64,000 nt of DNA. It comes from SAR202 cluster bacterium Io17-Chloro-G4. GTDB lineage: Bacteria > Chloroflexota > Dehalococcoidia > Lucifugimonadales > UBA3495. Below are positions 1 through 8,690 of the stretch, one piece after another. The position numbers were made by a program, and so were the translations under genes. The stretch lies in contig MUCR01000019.1 of assembly GCA_002816455.1 (NCBI GenBank), positions 1-64,000 on the forward strand, read 5' to 3'. Position 1 is the stretch's first letter. Every line of letters starts with the position of its first letter. The notes below the pieces were generated by a model, which was given only the letters and a program-made list of their open reading frames with translations, did not search any database and was not told the DNA's origin.

Positions 1-259
1 CCAGGATATCTAGCTTGCCGAACTCGCTCACCGTGGCAGCCACGGCGCTATTCCACTGAGCCTCGCTGGTAACGTCCAAGGGGAGGAAAATAGCCCGGCC
101 TCCCGCCTCGTTGATCTGCTCGACCACTTTCCGGCTCTCGTCTTCCAGCACATCGCCAATGGACACGCAGGCGCCCTCCGCAGCGAACATGCGAGCTTCC
201 ACGGCACCCATGCCCCTACCGCCGCCGCTGATAAAAGCAACCTTACCTTCCAGTCTCAT
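1..259 (-). CDS. Short-chain dehydrogenase/reductase (SDR), 3' end off the window
   Basis: The ORF track misses this gene because it runs off the left edge; it lists only a shadow frame here. My minus-strand translation begins MRLEGKVAFISGGGRGMG. It has the Rossmann GGGxGMG-type cofactor loop near residue 12, then an acidic VSIGDV turn and the LDVTSE segment that usually contacts NAD(P). The visible 86 residues are the N-terminal third only, so the catalytic Tyr-Lys pair cannot be checked. It starts 47 bases downstream of another SDR on the same strand and is probably in the same operon. The substrate cannot be predicted. Confidence 0.85.
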   Translation of the reverse strand, partial: MRLEGKVAFISGGGRGMGAVEARMFAAEGACVSIGDVLEDESRKVVEQINEAGGRAIFLPLDVTSEAQWNSAVAATVSEFGKLDIL

Positions 260-306
260 CGTAATTCCCCACTTCTGAAGTTCTTTAGGAGGGGTCTTAG
301 TCTCCG

Positions 307-1122
307 TTAATACCGGGTCTGCTGTTGCATGGGACTGTATGTGGCCGGGGTTACGGCCAAAAGCCCAGCGTCCACCGGCAAGACGATTCCAGTGATCCAA
401 CGTGCCTCGTCGCTGGCCAGGAACAGGGCGGCATTGCCAATGTCCCAGCCGGTGCCCTCGGTGCCCAGCGGCCCGGAGTTCCGGCGGTGCTCCCTGAGAT
501 CTTCGTCCATCCTCGGCGCCACCATGGGCGTGTAAACGAGGCCGGGGGCAATTGCGTTTACCCTGATGTTGTCCTTGGCGTGGTCTGCGGCCATGGACAG
601 CGTTAAGCCTATGACCGCTGCTTTCGAGGTGGTGTAGGGCGTGCTGCTGTGGGCCCGCAGCCCAGCAATCGACGATATGTTGATGATGGCGCCTCCGCCG
701 GTTTCAATCATCTTGGGTATAGCCGCCTTGCTGGCCAAAACCATGGTCTTGACGTTGATGTTCATCACCTTGTCCCAATCTTCTTCGGTGACCTCCACAA
801 CTGTCCCGCGCTGAGAAACGCCCACGTTGTTGTCCAGAATGTCCAGGCGGCCATATCGGTCAATGGCCGCGTCCACCATCAGACGGCAGTCCTCAGCGCT
901 GGTGGCGTCGGCCTGAAAAACCGAGGCCACGCCGTTCTCCTCCTGGATCATCGCCAGGGTTTCTTCAGCCCGGTCCTTGGCAAAGTCCACCAGCAGGACT
1001 TTGGCCCCTTCCCTTGCGAATAATACGGCCGTGGCTTTGCCGTTGCCGATGCCAGCGCCGCTGGACCCCGCTCCGGTCACTATGGCTACTTTCCCTTCCA
1101 ATCTGGGACGTCGTTCAGGCAT
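307..1122 (-). CDS. SDR family NAD(P)-dependent oxidoreductase
   Basis: A 271-residue classical SDR, the normal length for the family. The cofactor loop near residue 16 is expanded (TGAGSSGAGIGNG) compared with the usual TGxxxGxG. The structural NNAG motif reads NNVG, the catalytic serines lie in NISSIAG, and the active-site pair is YTTSK. A C-terminal GIVLPVDAG matches the usual end of the fold. The ATG is preceded by a GGGGG tract about 9 bases upstream. The truncated SDR follows directly, so two dehydrogenases are likely co-transcribed. Oxidation or reduction of a hydroxy/keto group is expected; the substrate is unknown. Confidence 0.9.
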   Translation of the reverse strand: MPERRPRLEGKVAIVTGAGSSGAGIGNGKATAVLFAREGAKVLLVDFAKDRAEETLAMIQEENGVASVFQADATSAEDCRLMVDAAIDRYGRLDILDNNVGVSQRGTVVEVTEEDWDKVMNINVKTMVLASKAAIPKMIETGGGAIINISSIAGLRAHSSTPYTTSKAAVIGLTLSMAADHAKDNIRVNAIAPGLVYTPMVAPRMDEDLREHRRNSGPLGTEGTGWDIGNAALFLASDEARWITGIVLPVDAGLLAVTPATYSPMQQQTRY

Positions 1123-1217
1123 AGCTGCTACCCCCTGGGATATTTAGACAAAAGTAGGACTAGGCAAGGGTACCATCTATAAATTGGAAGCGGTTGTCAA
1201 GTTCTGGATTATCCAAC

Positions 1218-2501
1218 CTACGAGTTTGCCCAACCGAAGATCTGCTTTAGCCACCTCCTGCCGGTGATCCCCAAGAGCAGAAGCCCGCCTAACACCGCCA
1301 CGACCGGAATCCACCACAACGTTGTCCCGCCATCCACCGGCGTTGCTTGGGGCTGATTGGAAGTCTGCGTGGTTGTCTCATCCCGCGGTGGCGCATCCCC
1401 TGTGATGAACCCGAGTTCTGAGGACAAGCGTCCCGTGGCGCCGTAGTAAACCTCCGCGATGAAAATGTGATTCCCCGGCTCCAATCTTCCGCTTAGGCTA
1501 AATGTCATCTCACCGGTCGCTCCCGGCAAAAGCAGGTTTGGGCCACCGGTGAGCCTTGCGCCCATGGTTTCTCCTCTTTGGGAACGCACCGAAGCCTGCA
1601 TCCTGGGCCGTAGAGCTAAATCTCCTTCGTTAACCAGCAACATCACGAACTGCCGTTCCTCGTCCGGACCTGCTTTTACCTGTAGCTCTTTGAGGATCAA
1701 TGACGGTCGGTCGGCAAAGGAGATTTCCTTGGTTACCGGCTGGTCCCCGCCAAAGGAGATGCTGGCCCTGGCCGTGTATGTTTCGCCGGCAGTCAATGCC
1801 AACCCCGGCTCGGCGGTATAGCTTAGCTGCTCTCCGGGGAGCGCTAATTCGGCCACGGGGAATGCCGGGTTTTCAGGCACCTCTCCCTGCGGCCCGATGA
1901 CTTGGACCGCTCCTTCTGTGGAAAAATGCAGATTGCCGGTGTTGGTCAACCTCAAATTGAACCCTATCAGACCGTTGGGCTCCAAAACCGGCAGAAACTC
2001 TGTAACCTCCGCCAATCGAGTCAACGGCTGCCGACCCTGAACATTTACCACCACCGGCAGGTCGGACTGGGCATCAGTCACTCCAAAGTCCTGGGTGGAG
2101 TCCACCGATTTAACCTCAAATCCTACCAGTGCGTATCGGCCACCGGAATCCAGGTCTTGGTCCGGTACCTGGGCTGTAACCTCGACGGTTATTTCTTCAA
2201 AACCCGCCATCAGGAACCTGGAAGGTTCGAGCTTTATCCATTCAGTGGCTGATAGACCAGCCTCCCCGGCCAAGTCCACCACGAAGGAATTAACTTGGAC
2301 CGGATGGCGGGCTATATTGGACACGGTGATCAACTGGCTGGAAGACTCACCCGCCGCCAAGTTAATCTCAACGACGGATGGCACTACGAAAACACCCACA
2401 TCGTCGGCCCGGGCCAACGGAGCAGGCTGGATGCTCAACGCCGCCCATGAAACTACCGCCAAAACCAGTAGGACTAGAAGTCTGCCGCTGAAACCGCTCA
2501 T
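1218..2501 (-). CDS. Exported Ig-like protein with C-terminal membrane anchor
   Basis: 427 residues. An N-terminal hydrophobic signal (LLVLLVLAVVSWAAL) is followed by about 340 residues of beta-rich sequence. The opening pattern, VVPSVVEINLAAGESSSQ, resembles proteins with a DUF916 or NEW3-like Ig fold. A C-terminal membrane segment (WWIPVVAVLGGLLLLGI) ends in a short basic tail, so the bulk should face outside. GAGGACGT supports the ATG. It is the last of five same-strand genes (5874 down to 1218) whose neighbours look metal- or redox-related. Family name and role are uncertain; a structural or substrate-presenting surface protein is the most I can infer. Confidence 0.65.
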   Translation of the reverse strand: MSGFSGRLLVLLVLAVVSWAALSIQPAPLARADDVGVFVVPSVVEINLAAGESSSQLITVSNIARHPVQVNSFVVDLAGEAGLSATEWIKLEPSRFLMAGFEEITVEVTAQVPDQDLDSGGRYALVGFEVKSVDSTQDFGVTDAQSDLPVVVNVQGRQPLTRLAEVTEFLPVLEPNGLIGFNLRLTNTGNLHFSTEGAVQVIGPQGEVPENPAFPVAELALPGEQLSYTAEPGLALTAGETYTARASISFGGDQPVTKEISFADRPSLILKELQVKAGPDEERQFVMLLVNEGDLALRPRMQASVRSQRGETMGARLTGGPNLLLPGATGEMTFSLSGRLEPGNHIFIAEVYYGATGRLSSELGFITGDAPPRDETTTQTSNQPQATPVDGGTTLWWIPVVAVLGGLLLLGITGRRWLKQIFGWANS

Positions 2502-2537
2502 ACGTCCTCGTGACTAAAAGAACTGATTGCCCATGGC

Positions 2538-4100
2538 TTACTCCACGATTGGCCGGGAAACTATCCATAAGCTAACGATGGTGTAGAGGACCATCAAGCC
2601 CAGCATGGGTAGCTGGCTTTTAACCACCAAATCGCGATTGCCGAACAGCACGATGGCCCGAATGTGGGATAGGAATACGGCTATCATGTGACCGACGACT
2701 ATCACGATAATGGAGAAAAACCAGATGAACCGGGCGTTGGTTATCCCGATGTTTATTAGATAGTCCCGAGTACCGAACAGGTCCCAACCGAAGCCAAATG
2801 GGTCGGAGATCAGCGGGATGATCAGCTGTCCCTGGATTAGCAGGAAGCTCAGGAAGTGAGCAAAGTTATAGGCAAGGGCAATCGGTATCAGGGAAAAAAC
2901 AAAGGCTTTAGCCAATGCGCTGGCAGTATCTTGATTGCCCGTCACCCGGCGCATAACATAAGTGAAGGTGAAATAGACTGCAGCAAAGGCCAGCGGGAAA
3001 CCGATTAGGCCCATTGTGTTGGCGATTGTGACTCCATTGAGCCAATCTTTGGTCAAACTGGGAAACCAGTCAAAGAACTGACTCTGTACTTCCACCCACT
3101 CGGGGGTTGCGCCGAATCCGTCAAAAGTGACGGTGGACAACATGAGCAACACCATGGCCATAACGTCGCCGCCGATGTTGCCGGCGGTGTGCAAACCCAC
3201 TGCGGGGGGCCGCAGATTGAACTGGACGTCCTCAGCGAACTCGGCACACTCGTAGCAGTCCACACATCCTTCGAATCGGTTCCCAGCTTGACCTTCTGGG
3301 TGGCACGATTCGGATCCGCAATCCTCGCACACCTGGCTCTCCACTACCCGGACCTCCGTGATGGAGAAGCGTGCCAAGTAGCCGAACACGACAGAGAACG
3401 CCTCCCCGTGCCGCAACCACCTGTGTTTACCGAATAGAAACATTCCGACGAATGTGATGGCGCTGTAGGTCAGAGCCATGGCTGCTAATCTTCGCGGCTC
3501 GGCGCTGCCGCCAAAGGAGTTCTCCGCCCAAGCAAAAGCGAAGAAAAGGGCCACCGCAGGCCAAATGCCCAGCCTCTCTGGATAGTGCCACCCTAGCGTC
3601 AAATCGCGGTCAGGACGGATTATGTCGTAGATGCCTTCAGCCCATCCGTAAATCGCCTTCCAAGGATTGACCAGGGCCCATAGGTTGCCGAACAAGGCAA
3701 TAAAAAAGCCCATGCCCACCCACCAGATGACCCAAATGAAGGTGGGAGCGAGGTTGTCCGATGGCGGAGTCTCGCCGAACACCCCCACTGCCACAATCAA
3801 GCCTAAGCCAAATACCGCAAACACCTTTATGGGCAAAAGCACCGGCCCGGCCAGAACCAAGCGAAGCACGGTGTTTTGGATCAGGTTTATGCGGGGATAC
3901 GCAAACCGCCGGAATTCACCCTCTACCGCTACGCCTATAAGGACAAAGGAGAGGACCACAGCTGCGCCGCCGCCCACCACGAAGAACGTGAGGGGCACTG
4001 GCAGGTCGTATCGCTCGCCAAAACCATGAGCATAGGCCGTCTGGGCCAGCAAAGCGGTAACGATGGCCAGCAACACAAAGAGAAATTTTGGTCGAAGCAT
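2538..4100 (-). CDS. Polytopic membrane protein with cysteine cluster
   Basis: About 520 residues with roughly a dozen hydrophobic segments. The mature N-terminus AHGFGERYDLPVPL resembles a widespread membrane family often labelled fenitrothion hydrolase; I recall that label but would not infer the activity. Around residues 265-310 is a Cys/His-rich soluble segment (CEDCGSESCHP, CVDCYEC) that could bind metal or form disulfides. I prefer an internal ATG that makes MLRPKFLF the start: it has AAAGG seven bases upstream and gives a clean signal peptide. The track's longer version starts at TTG. A cupredoxin-like lipoprotein lies just upstream, which hints at metal handling. Confidence 0.65.
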   Translation of the reverse strand: MLRPKFLFVLLAIVTALLAQTAYAHGFGERYDLPVPLTFFVVGGGAAVVLSFVLIGVAVEGEFRRFAYPRINLIQNTVLRLVLAGPVLLPIKVFAVFGLGLIVAVGVFGETPPSDNLAPTFIWVIWWVGMGFFIALFGNLWALVNPWKAIYGWAEGIYDIIRPDRDLTLGWHYPERLGIWPAVALFFAFAWAENSFGGSAEPRRLAAMALTYSAITFVGMFLFGKHRWLRHGEAFSVVFGYLARFSITEVRVVESQVCEDCGSESCHPEGQAGNRFEGCVDCYECAEFAEDVQFNLRPPAVGLHTAGNIGGDVMAMVLLMLSTVTFDGFGATPEWVEVQSQFFDWFPSLTKDWLNGVTIANTMGLIGFPLAFAAVYFTFTYVMRRVTGNQDTASALAKAFVFSLIPIALAYNFAHFLSFLLIQGQLIIPLISDPFGFGWDLFGTRDYLINIGITNARFIWFFSIIVIVVGHMIAVFLSHIRAIVLFGNRDLVVKSQLPMLGLMVLYTIVSLWIVSRPIVE

Positions 4101-4208
4101 AAGGTTACCTTTGGCGAATCTGGCGGCGGCCCGTTTCATGCTAATCCAAACATGCTGGAGGCCATCGCCGTTCAAGCCTATTTGCGTATTCGTCGGGGTT
4201 AAGGCTGG

Positions 4209-4625
4209 TTACCGAGGCCTCACCTCCAATATTCCTATCTCCAATTCCCCTTCTTCATTTTCACCGCCTTCGTCGTGCTCTTCTTCGCCTTCGTGTTCTT
4301 CCTCAGCAGCGTGGAAGGTGATCTTGAATCTGCCGGTGATATCCGCGAGGACGAAGAAATCCGTGGGCACGCCTGCTTCCACGTCCATTTCTACATCGTA
4401 GCCGTGAAGATGGAATTCCCCGGCCTCCTCCGTCTCTATCATTAGCGTAACCATGTCGCCTTGTTTCACCTGAATCGTCCCTGGGGTCAGGCTTCCGCCT
4501 TCCAACTTTATGGGAATATCCAGTTCCTCCGGTTCGCCGCCGCCGCAAGCGGCGATCAACATGAGTAAAATTCCCCCAAGAATGAGTAAAATTATCGGGT
4601 TTTTAAAGCAAATTGGTGTCTTCAT
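4209..4625 (-). CDS. Cupredoxin-like lipoprotein
   Basis: 138 residues. The signal peptide ends in a lipobox (LMLIAAC) followed by GGG, so it should be lipid-anchored outside the cytoplasmic membrane. The body has a cupredoxin-like pattern (TPGTIQVKQGDMVTLMIE, then EFHLHGYD) with candidate ligand histidines in FHLHG and TFHAAEEEH. An unusual acidic, His-containing insertion (EEEHEGEEEHDEGGENEEGE) sits near the C-terminus and could bind copper or another cation. AAAGGAG supports the ATG. I do not see the full canonical Cys-Met type 1 copper set, so electron transfer is unproven; metal delivery or sensing is equally possible. Confidence 0.65.
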   Translation of the reverse strand: MKTPICFKNPIILLILGGILLMLIAACGGGEPEELDIPIKLEGGSLTPGTIQVKQGDMVTLMIETEEAGEFHLHGYDVEMDVEAGVPTDFFVLADITGRFKITFHAAEEEHEGEEEHDEGGENEEGELEIGILEVRPR

Positions 4626-4726
4626 GTCTAGCTCCTTTCATGATTGGCAGGCAGCAACCCAAACGAACGCCCAGTTTCCGAACAACCAGGCATGCCGGGC
4701 CAACAGGTATTGGTAGAGGAGAGGAG

Positions 4727-5224
4727 CTAGAGTTGCGGGGGCTTCTCGAGAGGTGGGGTTTTCCAGCTATCGGGGACCTGGTTTCCACCGATGAAAGCGA
4801 ACTCGTGGATCCCCGAGGAGGGTTCCGGGAAAGCCCATGAGGCAGGGTCAATGGTCAGCGCCATTGGGGAATAACTTTGCCCCAAGCTTTCATCTGGCGT
4901 TAAATATAAGACTCCGTCGGTGCCTGAGAACGACCTTCTCTGCGTATCCTGCACGACTGCATGGGCAAGCATATCGTCGTGGATGTGAACCGCCTCGAAA
5001 GGATGCTCGTGTTCGAGATGGAATGATCCAACAAACGCATGGGCATGATGGGGTAATCTCTCGGCGAAGTGGTGGTCTAGGACTGGCCCCAAGGCGGAAA
5101 ACATCAGAAGGGCAAGTGACACTATCACCAAGAAACGGGCCGCCATACGAGGTCCGGCCTGAGAAGCAGTATCCTCTAGACTGGCGTTTTTTTCAGGACC
5201 ACGAAATCCGCCGATTGTTTCCAT
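4727..5224 (-). CDS. His-rich exported protein of unknown function
   Basis: About 165 residues. One hydrophobic segment (FLVIVSLALLMFSALGPVL) near residue 32 is followed by a histidine-rich stretch (DHHFAERLPHHAHAF, HLEHEHPFEAVHIHDD), then a low-complexity C-terminus. This suggests a secreted or anchored protein with a metal-binding face. The track start is GTG; the adjacent ATG one codon in is equally good. It lies between the cupredoxin-like lipoprotein and the YtkA-like protein on the same strand. I do not recognise a named family; copper or zinc binding is an inference from composition and context. Confidence 0.55.
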   Translation of the reverse strand: METIGGFRGPEKNASLEDTASQAGPRMAARFLVIVSLALLMFSALGPVLDHHFAERLPHHAHAFVGSFHLEHEHPFEAVHIHDDMLAHAVVQDTQRRSFSGTDGVLYLTPDESLGQSYSPMALTIDPASWAFPEPSSGIHEFAFIGGNQVPDSWKTPPLEKPPQL

Positions 5225-5301
5225 CACTCCATTTTACTCCGGTGCTTGTGGTGACCAATAGGTCGGGTTGAGTGAGGTATCGGTGCTTGAGCGCCCTTTT
5301 A

Positions 5302-5874
5302 TCAGCCTGCCTCGGGCTTCCCTTTGCCTGGGAACTTTCCCCAAACAAATATGCCCACAGCCAGCGTAACGACTACAACGGCCGCTATCAAAACAATTTT
5401 GAGTCCGTCGCCGCCTTCTTTAACTTCCACTGGCACTATGGCGGTGGTTTGCCCCAAGTCCGATGAAACGGCCAAGAGAATTCGCCAACTCCCCACAATA
5501 TCGAAGGGGAGGTCGGTTTCAAAAAAGCTGGGCGTGTAGCTGTTCGGCGCTGAAATATTCTCGAATGGCGTCGAGCCTTCGGGGCCGGTCGCGGACACAT
5601 CTACGGTAGCCGTGGTCAATATCTCGCCGGTGTCCAATGCGCGCAATAGTACGCTAATGTGGGTATTGCCCACCACCGCCTGTCCAGGCAACAGACTGAT
5701 ATCGATAATGTATGGTCCGGATTCTTGGGAAGAGATTAGCTTGGCTCGTCCGTTGGCCTGGATTGTGCTGGGGAACAAGCCCACGAGGACTAAGAAAATA
5801 GCGAGAGCCGACGAGAGCGCCGTTATGCTTAGGTCGGAGTTATGCTTAGGAAATTTTGAGGGCCAAGTCCGCAT
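5302..5874 (-). CDS. YtkA/FixH-like exported protein with C-terminal membrane segment
   Basis: Starting at the internal ATG (MRTWPSK), this is about 190 residues with a signal-like segment (ALSSALAIFLVLVGLF). The extracytoplasmic beta domain carries a YtkA-like pattern (GPYIIDISLLPGQAVVGNTHISV ... GSWRILLAVSS). A C-terminal membrane helix (IVLIAAVVVVTLAVGIFVWG) and short basic tail follow. YtkA-like domains often accompany copper-handling proteins, which fits the neighbours. The track's longer form from 6000 has no ribosome binding site; the chosen start also has a weak one, so the exact start is uncertain. It would be the first gene of the five-gene block. Confidence 0.55.
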   Translation of the reverse strand: MRTWPSKFPKHNSDLSITALSSALAIFLVLVGLFPSTIQANGRAKLISSQESGPYIIDISLLPGQAVVGNTHISVLLRALDTGEILTTATVDVSATGPEGSTPFENISAPNSYTPSFFETDLPFDIVGSWRILLAVSSDLGQTTAIVPVEVKEGGDGLKIVLIAAVVVVTLAVGIFVWGKFPGKGKPEAG

Positions 5875-6035
5875 TAATAATAAATGGTAACACCGGTTTT
5901 TTGCGAGCGGCAACCGGAAGTCTCGAATTATGCATCCTTTCGGCTCTGAACCCGGATTCGTGTATTCAGAAAAATATCCGTGCCTTGCCATAGCTATCAT
6001 TTAAAGATATCTATGGGTACCGGTAATGTATGTTC

Positions 6036-6064
6036 TTGACTCCCAGTTAGGTGCGGCTTACACT
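6036..6064 (+). promoter_or_regulatory. Candidate sigma70-type promoter for the NYN gene
   Basis: TTGACT and TACACT are separated by exactly 17 bases, with the downstream ATG about 38 bases after the -10. Spacing and sequence fit the housekeeping consensus well. Seen directly in sequence; activity is inferred. Confidence 0.5.
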
Positions 6065-6102
6065 GAAATCGTTAATAACCCCAATATGGATGTAAGGCCT
6101 GC

Positions 6103-7995
6103 ATGACTGGACCCTTAGCACCGGGCGAAGACGTCGCCCTATTTATCGACTGGGAAAACTTTAAAATCAGCTTGGCTACCGGGCGCCGCCACCCAAACGT
6201 TTCGGCGCTGAAAGAAGAAGTATCCAATTTAGGCCGCGTTGTAGTGGCCAAAGCTTACGCCGACTGGGTAACCCGGGCCCCCGAACTTAGGGGCGCCAGC
6301 CAGTTCATTAACGACCCCCCTGCCCTCTACGCCGCTGGCATCGAGCCGGTCTACGTCCCCACTCGCCTATCTTGGGGCGGGGCGAACCCCGAATCTGTCC
6401 GTCACACCAGGGTTAAAAACAGTGTCGACGTGAAGATGACGGCTGACTGCATCGAGTGCGCCCACTCCTACCCCAACATCGGCACTTTTGTATTGGTATC
6501 TGGTGACTCCGACTTCATCCATGTGATGAACACCCTTCGTACTATGGGCAAGCGGGTAGTGATTATCGGCGTGTCCTGGGCCACCTCCAGACGGTTGGTC
6601 GACCAATCGGACGGCCTGATTCTCTACGACGTGGACGTAGACCCGGTAGTGCCTGCCTTGGAACCGGCGTCGGAACCGGTCCCAATAGGAAATGGCCGAG
6701 CGCCGACTACACCCGCCGCTCCAACTCCAGTAAACTCCGGTCGCCAACCGCGGCCTGAACTAAGCGAAGTCATCAAGGAGATCGAAGAGATTGTCCGTAG
6801 CGAGAGAGCGGCCGGGGGCAATCCCTTATTGACTTCTATCAAGCAAAGGGTCATGCGCCGCTTCCCCAATTTCGACGAGAAACAACTTGGCTTTTCCGGG
6901 TTCAAGAAGCTTATGGCTCGGGCCGCTCAGGAAGGGAATATCAAGCTGGTCACCGCCGGTCTCGTCGATTGGGCAACCATGGCCGACGAAGATGTGGATG
7001 CGCACGGTCAAGTGCCGTCAGACAGCCGTTCAGCTACAATCGAAGAGCCGGTTGAAATCCAAGAGCCCAAACCGCGTCGGCGTTTTCCCTTCCGGTTTGG
7101 CACGGGACGAACTAAGAATGAGGAACCAGCACCAACCGAGTCAATACTCGATGATGATGAAGATTCCGAGGCAGTAGAGGCGCCTACGGAAGAGGTTGAG
7201 GAGATTGTCCGTAGCGAGAGAGCAGCCGTGGAGCTTCCAGAAGAAACGGCGGTTGAAGTAACGGGACTTGCCGCGACTGAATATGCGCCAGCAGTGACCG
7301 GTTTTATGCCTACCGAATCTGCTCCAATCGAATCTCAAGAAGAAGAATTTGCGGCGTTCGAGACTGTAGCGGCAATGTCGCCGGAATTAGAAACCATGCT
7401 GGCCGAAGGTATCGCCGAATTGAACCTGCCGGAAGGCCCCGGCGACGGCCAAGATCCCCAGCGAATTTCAGACCTTATTATCATGGCCGACACTCTTGAG
7501 CATCGTGAAGGAATCAGCCATGTGGCGTTCAACTTCTTGGTCGGAGAAGTCTGCCAAGCCTTGGAAGAGGGACTAAAGGCCGAGTACGGGGAAATAACCC
7601 AGCGGTGGGCCAGCGTCTACTCGCGGGGTTACGTAAGCAAAATGTTCCGGGAACTCAGTTCCGGTAACGTTTTCACCCGTGGCTGGCATTCGTGGCGCGA
7701 CGAAACCTCCGGCCACAACCGGCGGCGGCGCACCTTTAACCTCCAGCGCAGCCATCCAATCGTGGTGCAGGTCTTGAAGGACCATTGGGCCTCTGGGGAA
7801 GGCGGGGAAGGCAATGAGTCCGCTGCCACCGAGACCGGCGTCATCACGAATTCGCAAGCTGGGCAATGGGACAACGGGTTCTCCGAGGACGCTCACACTA
7901 TTGCCGGACCGGTCGCTGACAGCGAGATTGATGGCGAAGAAGGTGAAGAGTCCGGCAACGGATTTTTCTCCCGTTTGTTTAGCCCCAAGTCCTAA
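6103..7995 (+). CDS. NYN-domain nuclease-like protein with OST-HTH/LOTUS domain
   Basis: 630 residues. Residues about 8-190 form a NYN (PIN-like) domain: ALFIDWENFK at strand 1, KNSVDVKMTADC, then VLVSGDSDFIHVM, supplying the acidic residues expected of a metal-dependent nuclease. Residues about 225-290 match an OST-HTH/LOTUS domain (LTSIKQRVMRRFPNFDEKQLGFSGFKKLM). A long acidic linker follows, then an unrecognised globular region at about 445-575 (QRISDLIIMADTLEHREGISH ... YVSKMFREL). A 23-bp coding segment (EEIVRSERAA) recurs exactly 414 bp apart in frame. The gene stands alone behind a good promoter. RNA cleavage or surveillance is inferred from the family. Confidence 0.85.
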   Translation: MTGPLAPGEDVALFIDWENFKISLATGRRHPNVSALKEEVSNLGRVVVAKAYADWVTRAPELRGASQFINDPPALYAAGIEPVYVPTRLSWGGANPESVRHTRVKNSVDVKMTADCIECAHSYPNIGTFVLVSGDSDFIHVMNTLRTMGKRVVIIGVSWATSRRLVDQSDGLILYDVDVDPVVPALEPASEPVPIGNGRAPTTPAAPTPVNSGRQPRPELSEVIKEIEEIVRSERAAGGNPLLTSIKQRVMRRFPNFDEKQLGFSGFKKLMARAAQEGNIKLVTAGLVDWATMADEDVDAHGQVPSDSRSATIEEPVEIQEPKPRRRFPFRFGTGRTKNEEPAPTESILDDDEDSEAVEAPTEEVEEIVRSERAAVELPEETAVEVTGLAATEYAPAVTGFMPTESAPIESQEEEFAAFETVAAMSPELETMLAEGIAELNLPEGPGDGQDPQRISDLIIMADTLEHREGISHVAFNFLVGEVCQALEEGLKAEYGEITQRWASVYSRGYVSKMFRELSSGNVFTRGWHSWRDETSGHNRRRRTFNLQRSHPIVVQVLKDHWASGEGGEGNESAATETGVITNSQAGQWDNGFSEDAHTIAGPVADSEIDGEEGEESGNGFFSRLFSPKS

Positions 7996-8064
7996 GGCAA
8001 TTAGCCGGACCGGATATCCCTATCGCAACGGTGCGATTCCGCATCGCCAGGCGATTTTAAACCC

Positions 8065-8406
8065 TCAAAATTCCAACCCCAGGCTTCGATGGATAGCGAC
8101 ATCTACTTCCGCTAGCTTTGGGTCCCGTAGCTCACCAACCAGCCGCCCAAGCCGAGATTGATCGATAGTCTGAATATGTTCGCACTTGACTATGCTAGCC
8201 CTCGGTAAGCCGCTTTCTTGAGACTCGATTAAAACCTGGAACGGATAGTTGCTTCCCTCGCTTGTGGAAATCGCAGCGATTATAGTAGTAGGGCTGAATT
8301 GATTTCCTATGTCGTTTTGAATGATTAGCGCAGGCCGCGTTCCCGCCTGCTCAGACCCACGCCCACCGGACCAATCCACGTAGTAAATCTCTCCCCGCTT
8401 AACCAT
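8065..8406 (-). CDS. mazF: MazF/PemK-family toxin (mRNA interferase)
   Basis: 113 residues from the internal ATG MVKRGEIYYVDW, which is the usual start of the family; the track version adds 16 spurious residues. The PemK-like core is present: GEIYYVDW, then GTRPALIIQND and the TTIIAAIST segment. It is expected to cleave RNA at short motifs when its antitoxin is lost. The start overlaps the last 8 bases of the ribbon-helix-helix antitoxin gene, the standard translationally coupled arrangement. It converges with the NYN gene. The only doubt is the precise cleavage specificity. Confidence 0.9.
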   Translation of the reverse strand: MVKRGEIYYVDWSGGRGSEQAGTRPALIIQNDIGNQFSPTTIIAAISTSEGSNYPFQVLIESQESGLPRASIVKCEHIQTIDQSRLGRLVGELRDPKLAEVDVAIHRSLGLEF

Positions 8407-8647
8407 CCCGCAGGACCACATCGCCGGTGAGCCTCGTGGCCTCCTCAGCCTCACGCAAGTTTTCTTCTCCCCACTCCCGGTACCCTTGGGCCATCAGTTC
8501 CTCAGTATTGGCCTTGCTTTCTTTCCTGAGCAAATCGGCGATGACGCCGCTTCTGGTCGTTGACCATTCTTTGGCGAGGCGGTCAGTCACATCAAGGAGC
8601 GAGGACGGAAGGCTAATTGTAATTTTGCTTGATTTCTTTTCTTTCAT
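8399..8647 (-). CDS. mazE: Ribbon-helix-helix antitoxin (MazE/CopG type)
   Basis: 82 residues. The N-terminal KITISLPSSLLDVTDRLAKEW followed by TTRSGVIADLLRKE is a typical ribbon-helix-helix DNA-binding dimer module. The acidic C-terminal half (EEATRLTGDVVL) would wrap the toxin. It lies immediately upstream of, and overlaps, the MazF gene. Such antitoxins usually repress their own operon. The pairing of an RHH rather than an AbrB-type MazE with MazF is common outside enterobacteria. The symbol is given by function, not by close homology to E. coli MazE. Confidence 0.85.
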   Translation of the reverse strand: MKEKKSSKITISLPSSLLDVTDRLAKEWSTTRSGVIADLLRKESKANTEELMAQGYREWGEENLREAEEATRLTGDVVLRDG

Positions 8648-8690
8648 ACTCTTTTGCCACCAATAATATCATACCGGAAGTGTGACCATA

